A stretch of 64,000 nucleotides of DNA from NCBI GenBank assembly GCA_031002005.1, contig CM061919.1:39521088-39585087 (forward strand). The letters are read 5' to 3'. Positions 35,140 through 46,837 of this stretch are shown here, in pieces. Every line of letters begins with the position of its first letter. The first letter of the stretch is position 1. The notes under the pieces are model-generated. The model was not told where the DNA came from. It saw only the letters and a list, made by a program, of their open reading frames with translations, and did not search any database. The position numbers and the translations under genes are program-made. This DNA is from Vandiemenella viatica (Eukaryota; Arthropoda; Insecta; Orthoptera; Morabidae).

Positions 35140-36900
35140 CACCCGTTTCCCGTCAGAATGCGAATTTGAAAAATCCAAATTTAGACTCCACAAATAACAA
35201 TACAAAGCAGCTAAGGATAATGGTCCTAAATTGTCAGAGTATTAGAGGGAAAGTAGCATATTTAGTGAATCGCGGAGTAATAATAATAATAATAATAATG
35301 ACATCAATATAATACTAGGAACCGAGAGCTGGTTGATGCCAGAGGTTGAAATAGGCGAAGTATTTGGCCCTCATTTCAATGTTTTTTGGAAGGACAAAAC
35401 TGTCTCAATGGGCAGGGGGTGTGTTCGTGGCTGAAAACAAAATTGCTCTGTCGTAACTGAAACAGAAAATTTTTGCGAGTTAATATGGGTCAAGGTAAAA
35501 ATTGTTAAAAATTTAAAGTTCATAATCGGGTAATTTTATCGATTCTGATTTGGCTAATGCGGAATGCTTCAGAGTCACTTAATAATATTTACAAAATATT
35601 TCAAGGACATATATTGATCGTGGGGGGTGACTTTAACCAACCGTCAGTTAAGTGGGACACTTACACGTTCAAGTTGGGCGGAAAAGATAGATTAAAAACC
35701 GAAACGTTCCTAGAATCAGAAGGATCTCTTGAACAGATGGTCGAAGAGCCAACGTGGTGTGACAAAGATTCCTCGTCTATTCTGGATCTTTTTCTTAATA
35801 GCAATCCTGATATTGTAGATACAGTTTGTACAGAACACAGTATAAGTGATCACAAGGCAGGTTGTGGTAACTTTAAAATCTAGTATGAATTTGAAGCATG
35901 ACAAAGACACGCGTATATTTCTTCGATAAGGAAAACGATGCAGGTATGGCTGACCACTTTGGGAAAAATTTTGAAACAGTACATGCTAAATACAAATGTT
36001 GAGGACCTTTGGTTTAATTTAAAAGGACTAATACACACCGGTTTAAATCAATTTGTTCCTAAGAAGTGTATTAAGGTTAGTAAGGAACTTCCCTTGGTTC
36101 AATAGGGAAGTGAAACTTTTGCTCAGGAGGCAAAGGCATTTACATGCCACAGTGAAGAAATCTGAGGACTCATCTAAACGTGCTAAATTAGTCCAGTTGC
36201 GAGTGGAAATGCGTAGGGCAATGCACGATGCGTTTAAAGAATTCAAAACCAGGAATTTATCCGAAGATCTGATTAGTAATCCAAAAAAGTTCTGGTCGTA
36301 TATTAAATTAATAAGAGGCTCTTGTAAGGTTATGCTGTCGCTGATTAAGGAAAGTGGTGAATTATCAGAAACAAGCGTAGAGAAAGCAGGCTGATGCTGT
36401 GAATCACAACTTGCACTTCTAATTCATGACCTATGCCGAATTATAGATAAGCAATCCCAGGTTATTTAGTTCTGTAAGATTTTAAAAAAGCTTTCGACAT
36501 TGTGCCTCAGACTGGGTTACTTAGGAAACTTCGTGGTTACGGTATATCTAGACAAATATGCGACTGGGTTGCAGACTTTCTGAAGGGCAGAACAAGTTGT
36601 GTAGTTCTCGATGGTGAGCGTTCATCATTTACCGTGGTGAGGTCCGGGGTACCCCTGGGAAGTGTGATAGGACCTTTGTTGTTTCTTATATACATTAATG
36701 ATTTGTGTGACATAATAAGGGGGATGAACAGATTATTTGACAATGATGCTATTATTTATCGTGAAATCAAAACCCAGGACAACTGCACTTTGTTACAAGA
36801 CAATATTATGAAAATAATTGTGTGATGTAAAGATTGGCAGCTTGAGTTAAACGCTAAAAAGTGCCAAGTCATGCATGTAAGTAAAAAGGTGGGACACCAG
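35140..36900 (+). mobile_element. LINE F: endonuclease and partial RT with internal deletion
   Basis: Plus strand: start of the APE endonuclease (VLNCQSIRGKVAYL at 35225), a damaged ESWL region with an AAT microsatellite at 35277-35300, GGVFVAENK, GGDFNQPSVKWDTY (catalytic GDFN, 35625), ILDLFLNSNPD and HSISDHKAG (terminal SDH). A linker follows (36090-36394: FPWFNREVKLLLRRQRHLHA, NPKKFWSYIK). Most RT motifs 1-3 are deleted near 36395-36480; the RT resumes with KKAFDIVPQTGLLRKLRGYG, RSGVPLGSVIGPLLFLIYIN and the FDNDAIIYREI (YADD equivalent lost). A CR1/Jockey-type LINE. Confidence 0.8.
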
Positions 36901-37049
36901 AGGTAACAGTACACTCATTCGACAAATGACCATTCACTCATACTGTCAGATAATTACGAGTGAAGCCAATACAAGGCTTTGGAAGTATGATGCGAATAGA
37001 TTGCTGACCTCAATACCATTACTCAATACCATGTCATGGTCGAAGGAAT

Positions 37050-37700
37050 GTCAGCATCAATATATTGTTTATTTTTAATGAAACTCCAGAATTTGTTAGT
37101 GTCAGATTTCAAATCTTCTTCAATTTTAGTCAAGATAATTATTGTAACAGGATGCACTTAAGATTTTTACATTCAGTTCATAATTTACTAAAGGCGGTAT
37201 AATTACTGCTAGGTTTTTCTCTTCTTGTAATTTCTGCAAGCGATTTTCTTCTGTTTGATTTTATATATCAGTTCCTTAGAAAACCAACATGGATAATTAG
37301 AAATTTTCTTAAAGATGCAATTGGGAAAAACATTGATACCCCTGTAAACTATCTCGTTGAACCATTTTACTTTGTCATTGATATTGTCCAGTTTATATAG
37401 ATCTATCCAATTGATACCCATAAAGTATTTATTCAGTGCAGCAAAGTTGGCACTTCTGAAGGCATAAGTAGGTGCATCATTTGGTTTCAGATTTACTTGA
37501 ATATTTGAGTAGCGCAGCTAACGCAGGGTGAAATCTATCCTGATCTATAATAGCAGTTGTCTTGTTGATCAAGACATCCTGGTCACTAAAGCACAACTCC
37601 CGTATCTGACCATGATCATTGGGAATGTTGTTAATTTCAGGCATCCAGATAGATATATTAACATCTTGATTCTTTGATTTACAATTCAATTAACATATAA
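37050..37700 (-). mobile_element. LINE fragment (end of endonuclease and linker)
   Basis: Minus strand: SIWMPEINNIPNDHGQIRE, LCFSDQDVLINKTTAI, then APTYAFRSANFAALNKYF, INWIDLYKLDNINDKVKWF, NYPCWFSKELIYKIKQKK, the PWFSKELI linker block of Jockey/CR1-type LINEs. Two frame breaks. It sits between LINE F and LINE B in opposite orientation to both. Confidence 0.65.
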
Positions 37701-40700
37701 TTACTTTTATCTATTATGTTAAAAATAGTATAGTTAAACATTTTTATTAAATCTTGATATAAACCAACCAGCAGTATATTCACTGCCAAAATACCTTGCA
37801 ATTTCCAAAAATCAACACCTACAGATTGTTATCGGGGATTTCGACTCTCACTGTGCTGCTTGTGGTTATGACTTCGATGATGAGAATGGGATTGCAGTAG
37901 AAGAATGGGCAGATGTAAATCAACTTACTATTGTACATGATCCCAAACTACCAGCATCTGTGGGAGATGGAGACTGGGGCTATAACCCTGATCCAATATT
38001 AGGCAGTAATCACATCAGCCAGCAATGTGCGAAGTCTTTCTCTAGTGCAATACCAAACACGGCAGCAGAGACCAATAATGTGTGAAGTGTTTGTGGCAGT
38101 GAGACCCCAGAGTTCCCTTCCGCAGCAGGTATAACTTCAAGAGAGTTGACTGGTACATGTTCACAGAAATATTGGATGCTGCTGTGTCTACTATCGAACT
38201 GACACCAGAATCATATGACACATTCAATGCAACTGAAAAAATTATCCAGAAGATCCATCCCGCATGGTTGCCGATCATAATATATTCCAGGTCTCACCTC
38301 AAATCTAGATGCACAGTTCATGCATTATAAATCACTATTCCAAGATAATCCCTCTGGTGAAAAGGCAATAGAATGCTGGCAATCAACTTATCTCTTCTCT
38401 GAAGTGCAGCAAAAGGAGACCGCTGGATCAAGAGATTAGAAGAGCTGAGCCTGACAAGAGACAGTCACAAGGAATGTTGACTTCTAATATGCCTCAACAA
38501 TGATTCATCGAAGATCACTGGACATTCCAATATCAATGCAAACCAAATTGCATATCAGCTACTCATGACTGGGAAGGAAATTCATAAAGGTAGACCATCT
38601 AAAAAACAAGGAAAAATATGCAGAAACAGTCAAGAGGAGATGAACAACCTCACTGAGCCCTATAGTATGTCAGAGCTGGAAAAGGTTAATCATGAGGGAA
38701 AAACAGTAAAGTTGGCAGGCCTCAATGACATACATTCAGAACAAATTAAAAACTTCAGATATAAAACCAAAGAATGAGTTCTTGAGATTTTTAACAAATG
38801 TATAAGCACATTTCAAATTCTGAAGGTTATCAGATGAAAAGTTGCACAGGGATTAGTGCAAAACCGTCCCGTCACAACTCCAGTCGTGTGTTGTTGCCTT
38901 TGGATAAACAATTTGTGCTTGTCAGCAGCATATGATACTGTTAACCACCAACTACTCCTTTAAAAGGTCTACAATCTAACAAAGGCCACCAGATTGACCA
39001 AGCTCATTGTAGGTTTTTCGTTGACTTACAAGGACAGTGCAGCCGATGGAAGGGTACAAAATAATGGTCTACCTCAAGGCAGTGTACTGGCCCCAAGTCT
39101 TTTCAACATTTAAGCAAACTATCAGCAATTAGCTCCAGCTACCAGAAGCTTCGTGTATGCTGATGACCTTGCCCTGGCCTCACAGAGCACAAAGCTTGAA
39201 GTTGTAGTAAGAAATTTGTCTGCTGCCCTTGAAGGCCTATCAAGCTATTATAGGGAAAATCACTTAAGACCTAACACTTCAAAAACTGAAGTGTGTGCCT
39301 TTTACCTTAAAAACAGGAAAGCTCAGCGTAATTTGAAAGTAATGTGGTCAAGTACTGAGCTACAGACATGTAACTACCCAAAATATCTGGGATATAAGAA
39401 CCACTGAATGAATTGCAAAATGAAGATATTTACAAGAAACAACTTACTGCGCAAACTAGTTGGATCACAGTGGAGCAGTCAACCACAAACTATACGTACA
39501 TCAGCAATATGTAAGCCCAGTTTGGTACTCGTCAACTCACACCAAACAGGTGGATGTGGCCCTCAATAACACCTGAAGATTAGTGACTGGCTGCCTAAAG
39601 CCTACTCCAGTTGACAGGCTTTACCAGCTTTCGGGGATTGCACCACCCAGCATCTGGAGAGAAGTGGCTGCAAACAAGGAGAGCACAAAAGTAGAATGGG
39701 AAAGTGCCCCTCCACTGCATGGCCATACACCACCAGCCCAGAGACTCAAATCCAGGAAACGCTTCATGAGGACATCAGGGGAACTAATTGGGTCACCTGA
39801 AAAGGCAAGAGTACAGTTGTGGAAATGAAGGTCTCTAACATCTCGGGACCACTGGCAATTGCAGAGCACTTGCCACTTGGTCATGCATAGGACTGGAAAG
39901 TCTGGTAGGCCTTAAATTGATTGCGAACAGGAGTGGGCAGGTGAAAGGAAAACCTAGTGAAGTGGGGTTATACTGATGCTACCAGTATTAAGTGGAAACT
40001 AGACGACCCGTGCAAAAATTTCGCGAATACGATGCGCTGAATAGTGAAGTTAAATGCATGTAATACAATGAAAAGTAGAACCGTACATTTGTAGCATATA
40101 TATATAGTTACGTATCAAAATACTCGCAACATATTACGAAACAGTTAGGAAAATTTAAAACACTCTGTATTTATGACAAACTGTCATTGACCTTAACAGA
40201 ATAAAACCAACCTGAACAAAATGCACACAACATATCAACATCTCTGAAATATTTATTGCTGTGCGAATAAAATGTTTACATTGGAATTGTATAGCAAAAT
40301 GACAGTGTTTCCGTAACAGGAAAAAAAATCAGAAAAGTCACTTATTGAATAAAAAAAAGTTTTTTGACATCTCTGTGATATCCACTGCTGCAATCTAGGG
40401 AAAGTCTCATACGCGCTACCACTCTAAGCACCGAATTCCGAAAAATTCTTTCTTAATTTGTGATTTTACCTAGCTGGAGACCTTAATTTATAAAACAATA
40501 TGTCATTTATCGATTTCGGCTAGGTATCAACGAAGATAAATGGCTTGTAATAATAAAAAAAAAACACATTGTATAAATAATATTGATACCCTTGCCCTTT
40601 AAGGGTCGAATTTCAAAAAATTCCTTTTATAAAATATGGTGTGACCAAATAAGCCACCTTGGTCTTTAAAATTATTTATCGATTTCGGTTAGTTAGCGAG

Positions 40701-41461
40701 GTGAAGAAAGTTTTGAGAAATGATGATATTTTTGCCCCTTAAGGGTTGAATTTGGAAAGAGTTTTTTCTTAAAATATGATGTGACCATAGCGGATAATTT
40801 AATATTTAAATCGATACCTCATTTATTGATTTCGGTTAGGTATCAAGGGAAATAAATAGCTGGTGACAGAAAAATGCGTGGTAAAAATATTAGTACTTTT
40901 GTCCTCCAAGGTTAGAATTTTTAAAAATTTCTTTCCTAAAATGTGGTAAAGGAACCGAAGGCATTACGAAGACCTCAATCTGTTAAATGATACCTCCTTC
41001 ATCAATTTTGTTTAATTGTCAAGGGAGATAGATGGCTTGAGATACAAAAAACGCATTTCAGAAAAATTGACATTTTTGCCCTTTAAGGTTCGAATTATGA
41101 AAAATTTCTTTCTTAAAATATAATGTTACCACGGCGGAGACCTTAGTCTTTAATATTATATCTCATTTACCTATATCAGTGAGATATGAAGGGAGATAAA
41201 TAGCTCGTGACACAAAAATGCATTGTAGAACCATTTATACTTTTTCCGTTTAAGGGTTGAATTCCAAAAACTTCTTTCCTAAAACATGATGTCACCAAAG
41301 CTCAGACAATATTCCTCATAATCTTACTTGATTTATCGATTTTTGATAGATTTCCATGGGGATAAGAGGCTTGAGACACAAAAGACGCATTTTAGAAAAA
41401 TTAACTTTTTTCCCTTAAATGTTCGAATTATGAAAAATTGCTTTCTTCAAATATATTGTTG

Positions 41462-42774
41462 CGAGGCATGTTTTTTTAGGTAAGTACTATTTTGAAAATA
41501 AAAAAAGACGTGCAATTATATCTCAATAATTTTATATATACATGAAAGCCTGTTCCTTACTCTACTTTTCTACATAATTCCCTTCAATATTGAGGCACTT
41601 GTCATAACGTAGTACCGGTTTTTTAAAACTCTCCTCATAGAAGTCTGCCGCCTGACTTGTTAACCCCTGCATCACAACTGTTCTGGCTTCGTTATTGTCT
41701 TCAAGACGCTGACCGCCCAGGTGTTTCTTCAAGTGCAGGAACAGATGGTAGTCACTGGGCGCCAGATCAGGGCTGTACGGAGGATGATTTAGAGTTTCCC
41801 ATCGAAAAGATGTGATGAGATCTTTGGTCTGATTAGCCATATGTGGACGGGCATTGTCATGCAGAAAAACGATGCCCTTGCTCAACTTGCCACGTCTTTC
41901 GTTCTGGACAGAACAGCGCAGATTGTTCAATGTCTCACAATAAGCTGCTGCATTGATTGTCACATTACAAGGCAGAAATTCCACAAGTAATACTCCTTTT
42001 CTGTCCCAAAAAACTTTGCACGTGATTTTCCGGACAGAAATCGTTTGCTTGAACTTCACTTTTTTGGAGTGCTGCCATTCCATGGACTGTTGCTTTGATT
42101 CAGGTGTGACGTAGGCCACCCATGTCTCATCGCCCGTAACAATTTGACTTAAGAAATCATCACCATCGTTGTGGTACCGCTCAAGGAAAGTCAATGCACT
42201 GCCTAAATGTTTGGTTTTGTGCACATCCGTTAACATGTTCGGTACCCAACGTGAGCATAATTTTCGGTAATTCAAGTGCTCAGTCACAATGCCATACAAA
42301 ACACTACGAGAAACATTAGGAAAGACATCACACCAGGAGGAAATCGTAAAGCGACTGTTTTCTCTCACCTTATTGTCCACTTTCTGCACCAAACTTTCAT
42401 TAACGACCGAAGGACGCCCACTCCGTTTTTCATCATATACATTTGTGCAGCCATCTTTAAATGCTCTCACCCACTTTCACACCATTACATCACTCACAAT
42501 GTTTTGTCCGTAAACTGCGCAGATCTCACGATGAATATCGCTCAGTTTTAGGCTTTTAGCACAAAGAAATCTTATAACAGCCCGTACTTCACAGTCGATT
42601 ATCGGAGGCATCTTAAAAACTCAGTGAACAATGTAAACAAGGAAGAATTAGATTGTAATGGTGTCAGTGCGTAGGCAAGAGATGCAGGTACCCAGTGCGC
42701 ATGCGCGGATCACCGACCGTAGTGCTGCAGCCACGGTGTGTTAAAACGGTACTTACTTTAAAAAATATGCCTCG
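41462..42774 (-). mobile_element. Mariner element, nearly intact
   Basis: 1313 bp with terminal inverted repeats beginning CGAGGCATGTTTTTTTAGGT (left) and, read from the right on the minus strand, CGAGGCATATTTTTTAAAGT. Target site TA on the right (42775-42776); the left copy reads TG (41460-41461), one change from TA. It is inserted in a monomer of the Helitron's array at AATGT-TA-CCACGG. It contains a full-length transposase gene with a single nonsense codon. Confidence 0.93.
41562..42611 (-). pseudogene. Mariner transposase (D,D34D) with one nonsense codon
   Basis: 349 codons from ATG at 42611 to the stop at 41562. N-terminal helix-turn-helix part: IIDCEVRAVIRFLCAKSLKL, SDIHREICAVYGQ, WVRAFKDG. 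Catalytic core: TGDETWVAYVTPES (first Asp), VFWDRKGVLLVEFL, FLHDNARPHMANQT (second Asp), PPYSPDLAPSDYHLFLHLKK (third Asp; 34 residues separate the last two, the mariner signature). The only lesion seen is a TGA at codon 45 (42477-42479), where relatives usually have a basic residue, consistent with CGA to TGA. Length equals the family norm of about 345-350. Family role: cut-and-paste transposition at TA. It looks recently inactivated. Confidence 0.93.
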
Positions 42775-43905
42775 TATAACGGCGGAGACCTTAGTCTTTA
42801 ATATGATATCTCATTTATCTATATCGGTCAGATATCAACGGAGATAAATAGCTCGTGACACAAAAATGCATTGTAGAACCATTTATACTTTTTCCTTTTA
42901 AGAGTTGAATTCCAAAAACTTCGTTCCTAAAACATGACGTCACCAAAACTGAGACAATATTCCTCATCATCATACTTGATTTATCGATTTTGGATAGATA
43001 TCCAGGGAGATAAGTGGCTCGAGATACAAAACACGCATTCTAGAAAAATTGACATTTTTGCCCTTTAAGGGTAGAATTACGAAACATTCCTTTCTTAAAA
43101 TATAATGTTACCATGGCGGAGACCTTATTCTTTAATATGATAGCTCATTTATCTATATCCGTTAGATATTAAGGGAGATAAATCGCTCATGACACAAAAA
43201 TTAACTATAGAAAAATTTATACTTTTTCCCTTTAAGGGTTGAATTCCAGAAAAATCTTTCTTAAAATATGATGTCACAAATCTGAGACATTACTCCTCAT
43301 AATCCTACTTCATTTATCGATTTTAGTTAGATATCCAGGGAGATAACTGGCTTGGGACAAGAAAAACATATTTTAGAAAAATTGACATTTTTACTCTTTA
43401 ATATATGACGTCACTAAAATGGAGATCTTAGTCTTTAAAATGATACTTCATTAAACAATTTCAGATAGGTATCCAGAGAGATAAATAATTTGTAACACAG
43501 AAAACATCATTTTAGAAATATTGGTATTTTTGCCTTTTAAGGGTCGAATTCCGAAAACTTCATTTCTTAAAATATAATGTAACCAAAGTGGAGACCATAT
43601 GCTTTAAAATGACACCTCATTCACTGATTTCGGTTAAGTATGTCAGAAGATACAGGCTTGTGACCAAAAAAAATACCTTATAGAAATAATATATATGATG
43701 TGGCGAGGACCAAACTATGAACCATATGCTCGAATGCTCGATGTGCACATTATCCTGCAATGAAGATGATCTATTTCAAGCAACATGGAATTCAACTGAG
43801 GTTGCAAAGTACTGGGCTAAGTGTGTTTAAGATTGTTGATTTGCACAGTGTTTAAACTGTGTAGTTTGATGTTTGTGATTCGAGAATAATAATAATAATT
43901 AAATC

Positions 43906-44718
43906 GATTCAATATAACAAAATACTCCATATTCACATATAGCTTCGTTGACGTACAATCAATAAATATTTCTGACTTTACATATATTATGCTAAAAATA
44001 ATATAGTTCAAGTTATGTCACAGTAACATTTATCTTTTGTAATTTCTTTTAGCTACTAATGTATCTTCCGTAGGAAAATCAGCTATGCCAATACTTTTGT
44101 CACCCATTTTATCTGTAGTGGGTAAACTCTTCTGCCAACTATACTGGAATTTTATTTTTCACTACCACTGAATCATGGCTGTCAACAAGTATTTACTATA
44201 TGTGAACAGAGATTTTCCCAGTGTATAAATGCAACATAATCTTCATGGGTTTGCAGCTGGATATTTTCGTGAAAAGATAACAACATCCTCTGTTTTTTTC
44301 ATCAGGTAATCATTTCGAAGTGATCTAGCAGATTTTCAGTAACCAGATGAAGACAACAGAATACGTCATCGAAACGTGGTTGTCGTTTCATATTGTAGTG
44401 TTTCCTATAGTAGTTCTGACACAGTCTTGCCCACAGCAATCATCATTCATATACCATTTTGTATATCTGAAACACTCTCTTCAACACCTGCAGAATCTAC
44501 AAGAACAAATTACTAGAGTGATTACAGTTATCCAACCTGTATTAGTTGCAAAAAATACACAAATACTGAAAGACTCTTTTTCCTTTCTTTCCTGTTTCTC
44601 TTTGCGGGTCTTTTATTTTATGGCATGCTATCTTTAAATCATGTAGCTTATAACAACCCTCAAATCCTGAATTTAAGTGAAAATGTATTTTATGAATTGT
44701 TGTATTTTATGAATTATG
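43906..44718. other. Unassigned sequence with a foldback-type motif near 44344-44374
   Basis: No gene recognised. Around 44344-44377 the plus strand has CAGATGAAGAC, a 10-nt loop, then GTCATCGAAACG, resembling the motif in the foldback elements at 48.0, 62.5 and 15.0 kb. A TATA-like GTGTATAAATGC lies upstream (44221-44232). Clear inverted arms and target duplications were not found. Confidence 0.35.
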
Positions 44719-46122
44719 TGTAACAAGCCGGAGGTTGAGTAAATATGATTTTGTATGTTTTTCTTGCAATTTGTTGTGAATTGGTGTAAATGGACTTTGT
44801 TTTATGAAAAGAAATTATGTAAATACTCTTAAATATTTCTAACTCCAAGTTATGTGGATAAGTTTGTATGTAAATATCTTTAATTTTCATTTCTGTGCAT
44901 TTTGCAATGATTGTAATTGATTTTGATTATTTAAGTATTGTTAAAGTTCAAGGAACATCTGTCAGAAGCCTTTGTAATGTTCTGGAATTTTCTATGGATC
45001 TTATATAAATGACCACCAGAGACAAGTTTTGGAACAATTTTATGAATGCAAAGAATAAAAGTTTTATGTTTGTAAGGATTCAGAGTGTAATACAGTACCG
45101 TGAGAGTGTATAGCGGCATTGTCTTTGACAACAGTATTGAGTGTAATCGCTGGAACTTTTGTTTCCAAGTGAAAACAGTATCTTTTGAGTCTGATGTCTT
45201 CTTAAAAGAAATAAAGTTAAATCTGAAAATGTATCTTGGACTAATTATTTCCTTATAAAAAAATTGAGATACCTATCATGGCGACCATGACAGGACAGAC
45301 ATGGAATTATCAGACATCTGTGAGATAACAGATAGTTTTTAACATATTTCTAATTGTTTCAGTATTGTTGGAGTTCGAGAAACATGTCGGAAGCCTTTGC
45401 AATGTTCTGGAAGTTTCTATGGAACTTATATAAGCGATTGGGAGAGATGAGTTGTTGAAAAAGATCCTGCAACTAGTATGCAGTGAGCAAATGAAATCTT
45501 CGGAGTTGTAAACTGGCTACAATGACAAGAAAACTGTGTACAATGAGTTTATAAACACAGCACACTTCAGAGAATTGCGACAACAATAAGAAAACTGCGT
45601 AAATGAGTTTATAAACACAACACACTTCAGAGAATTACGATCGAGAGTTATGGTGACTGAAATCAAAATTGGTTTCTTGGAGGCAAGATGTGATATTTTG
45701 CAGCCTCCAATACCAGTTTTCAGCCTGGGATATGTATGAGTCTACTCAGGAGTGAAGACAACGGGTTTCAACAGTCGATGCAGGAAGTGTAGTAATTTTG
45801 TATGGGAAAAGTTGTGATTAAGTGAAAAATTTGTGTTTAACAGAGGTAAAGTGCTACAAGGAGAAATAAAAAAATGAATAAAAAATGTTTAGTGCTACAA
45901 AATTAATTAACGCCGAACAGTAAATTCTGAATATTTAAATATTTTTTTATATGTTCGTTTGTGGTAACTTGGTAAAATTTCCTTTCTCCTTAAGTTTTTT
46001 TGTCAAATTAATTTCGAAACTAATTGAAAATGGCTGATGGTCAGAATTTACAAGCATTTTTAGAATCATTTGTAACAAATTTCAATGCAAAATCTTCGCA
46101 CCTTTTCACAAAAATGCATTGA
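44719..46122 (+). mobile_element. 5' part of an LTR retrotransposon (LTR, PBS, leader, start of gag)
   Basis: A probable LTR (about 44719-45278) starts TGTAACAAGCC, has a TATA box (TTATATAAATG near 45001), polyadenylation signals (AATAAA near 45053 and 45213) and ends CTATCA. Directly after it at 45279 is TGGCGACCATGACAGGAC, a near-perfect tRNA-Arg-type primer-binding site. The leader contains a second promoter-like copy of part of the LTR (45345-45440). At 46030 an ATG opens MADGQNLQAFLESFVTNFNA, resembling a gag start, but a stop follows after 30 codons. No pol and no 3' LTR were found, so this is a truncated relic. Confidence 0.6.
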
Positions 46123-46837
46123 TCCAAAACTACTTTAAAGAACTGTTGCAGGAAAGTCTTCTTTTGGTATCTTTCCGAATTATTTTTTTATTTTAGCGCA
46201 TTGTGATTTTACAATACAGTGAGTTCCAACTAAATATCGGCAGGATGATTGATTATTTAGTTGAAACTGATTTGAAAGGATTCACAAAAAATTTCATATT
46301 TTGTTTTTTATTTTCAAAATCTCTGGAATCTGTTCTGAAATGACTGTAATAAGCACCAAATTTTAAATTCGTACTTGGAACAATTGATGGTGACGATATT
46401 GAGCTTCTCTTTCAAAACTTTGAGTATGGGGAAGACCTTGCGAGCAGTAGAGTCAATAGTGTGACCACACGAATCACTTGGTCTTCCGAACAGTTTTTCA
46501 ACTAGGCAGGAATTTTCAAACTTGCTCATGCGGGTCACTGAAAATTCGTCTGTGGGCCACATTGTGGTCCGCGAGCCTGGGGTTGAGCAGCCTTGATTTA
46601 GACCATTTTATTATTTACATGTTATTTTTAAAGTAATAACTAAGATTATACTCTGGCATATGTGCTGCCCATTTTAAGCTATTTAGGTTGGCAAAAAGCA
46701 GAAGCATTTTAGAATTTAATTTAAATCTCCATGGCAATCTGGTATAATGAGATTTCTGTCAGCGACACCCTCCTCGCCCAGGTGTATGTTAAAAATTTTC
46801 CTTGATTATAAACTTTATTCACATCTGCTTTATGCAG
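46123..46837. other. Unassigned; possible hAT-type end near 46560-46605
   Basis: On the minus strand from about 46604 the sequence AAGGCTGCTCAACCCCAGGC followed by CGCGGACCACAATGTGGCCC resembles the 'counterpart of hAT terminal' ends seen in many animals. No partner end or transposase was found. Confidence 0.3.

Larger units (their letters stand above)
39999..43698 (-). mobile_element. Helitron inserted in LINE B, filled by a ~165-bp tandem array
   Basis: Minus-strand 5' end TCATATATATTATTTC at 43698, preceded by A; 3' end with an imperfect hairpin GCGAAATTTTTGC (40012-40024) then ACGGGTCGTCTAG at 39999, followed by T. Removing 3700 bp rejoins CCTCGCCACA to TTTCCACTTAATACTGG, which matches the uninterrupted LINE A sequence near 2310. 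The interior is about 11 monomers of roughly 165 bp marked by CCCTTTAAGGGTTGAATTCC. Near the mariner they alternate in two subtypes (dimer about 330 bp). It has no Helitron protein. A 1313-bp mariner sits inside the array, so native length is 2387 bp. Confidence 0.88.
37790..43905 (+). mobile_element. LINE B: same family as LINE A, split by a Helitron that holds a mariner
   Basis: Two collinear parts, 37790-39998 and 43699-43905. Part one has the endonuclease end (QIVIGDFDSHCAACGYDFDD, 37815), the linker (38565-38777), RT blocks with a gap after the FQI segment (LSAAYDTVNHQLLL, DSAADGRVQNNGLPQGSVLA, VYADDLALASQ at 39150) and the thumb (SAALEGLSSYYRENHLRPNT, CLKPTPVDRLYQLSGIAPP). Part two resumes in the C-terminal Cys-containing region and ends in the 3' UTR with an AAT tail at 43880-43905. 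The DNA matches LINE A at 2090-2560 across the breakpoint. Many frame breaks. Confidence 0.85.

Noticed and set aside
35277..35300. The AAT microsatellite as an insertion tail of another element.
   Set aside because: The endonuclease frame continues on both sides, so it is a local expansion within LINE F rather than a junction.
46560..46605. A hAT-type terminal sequence.
   Set aside because: Resemblance is limited to one end, with no partner terminus, target duplication or transposase; listed only as a possibility.
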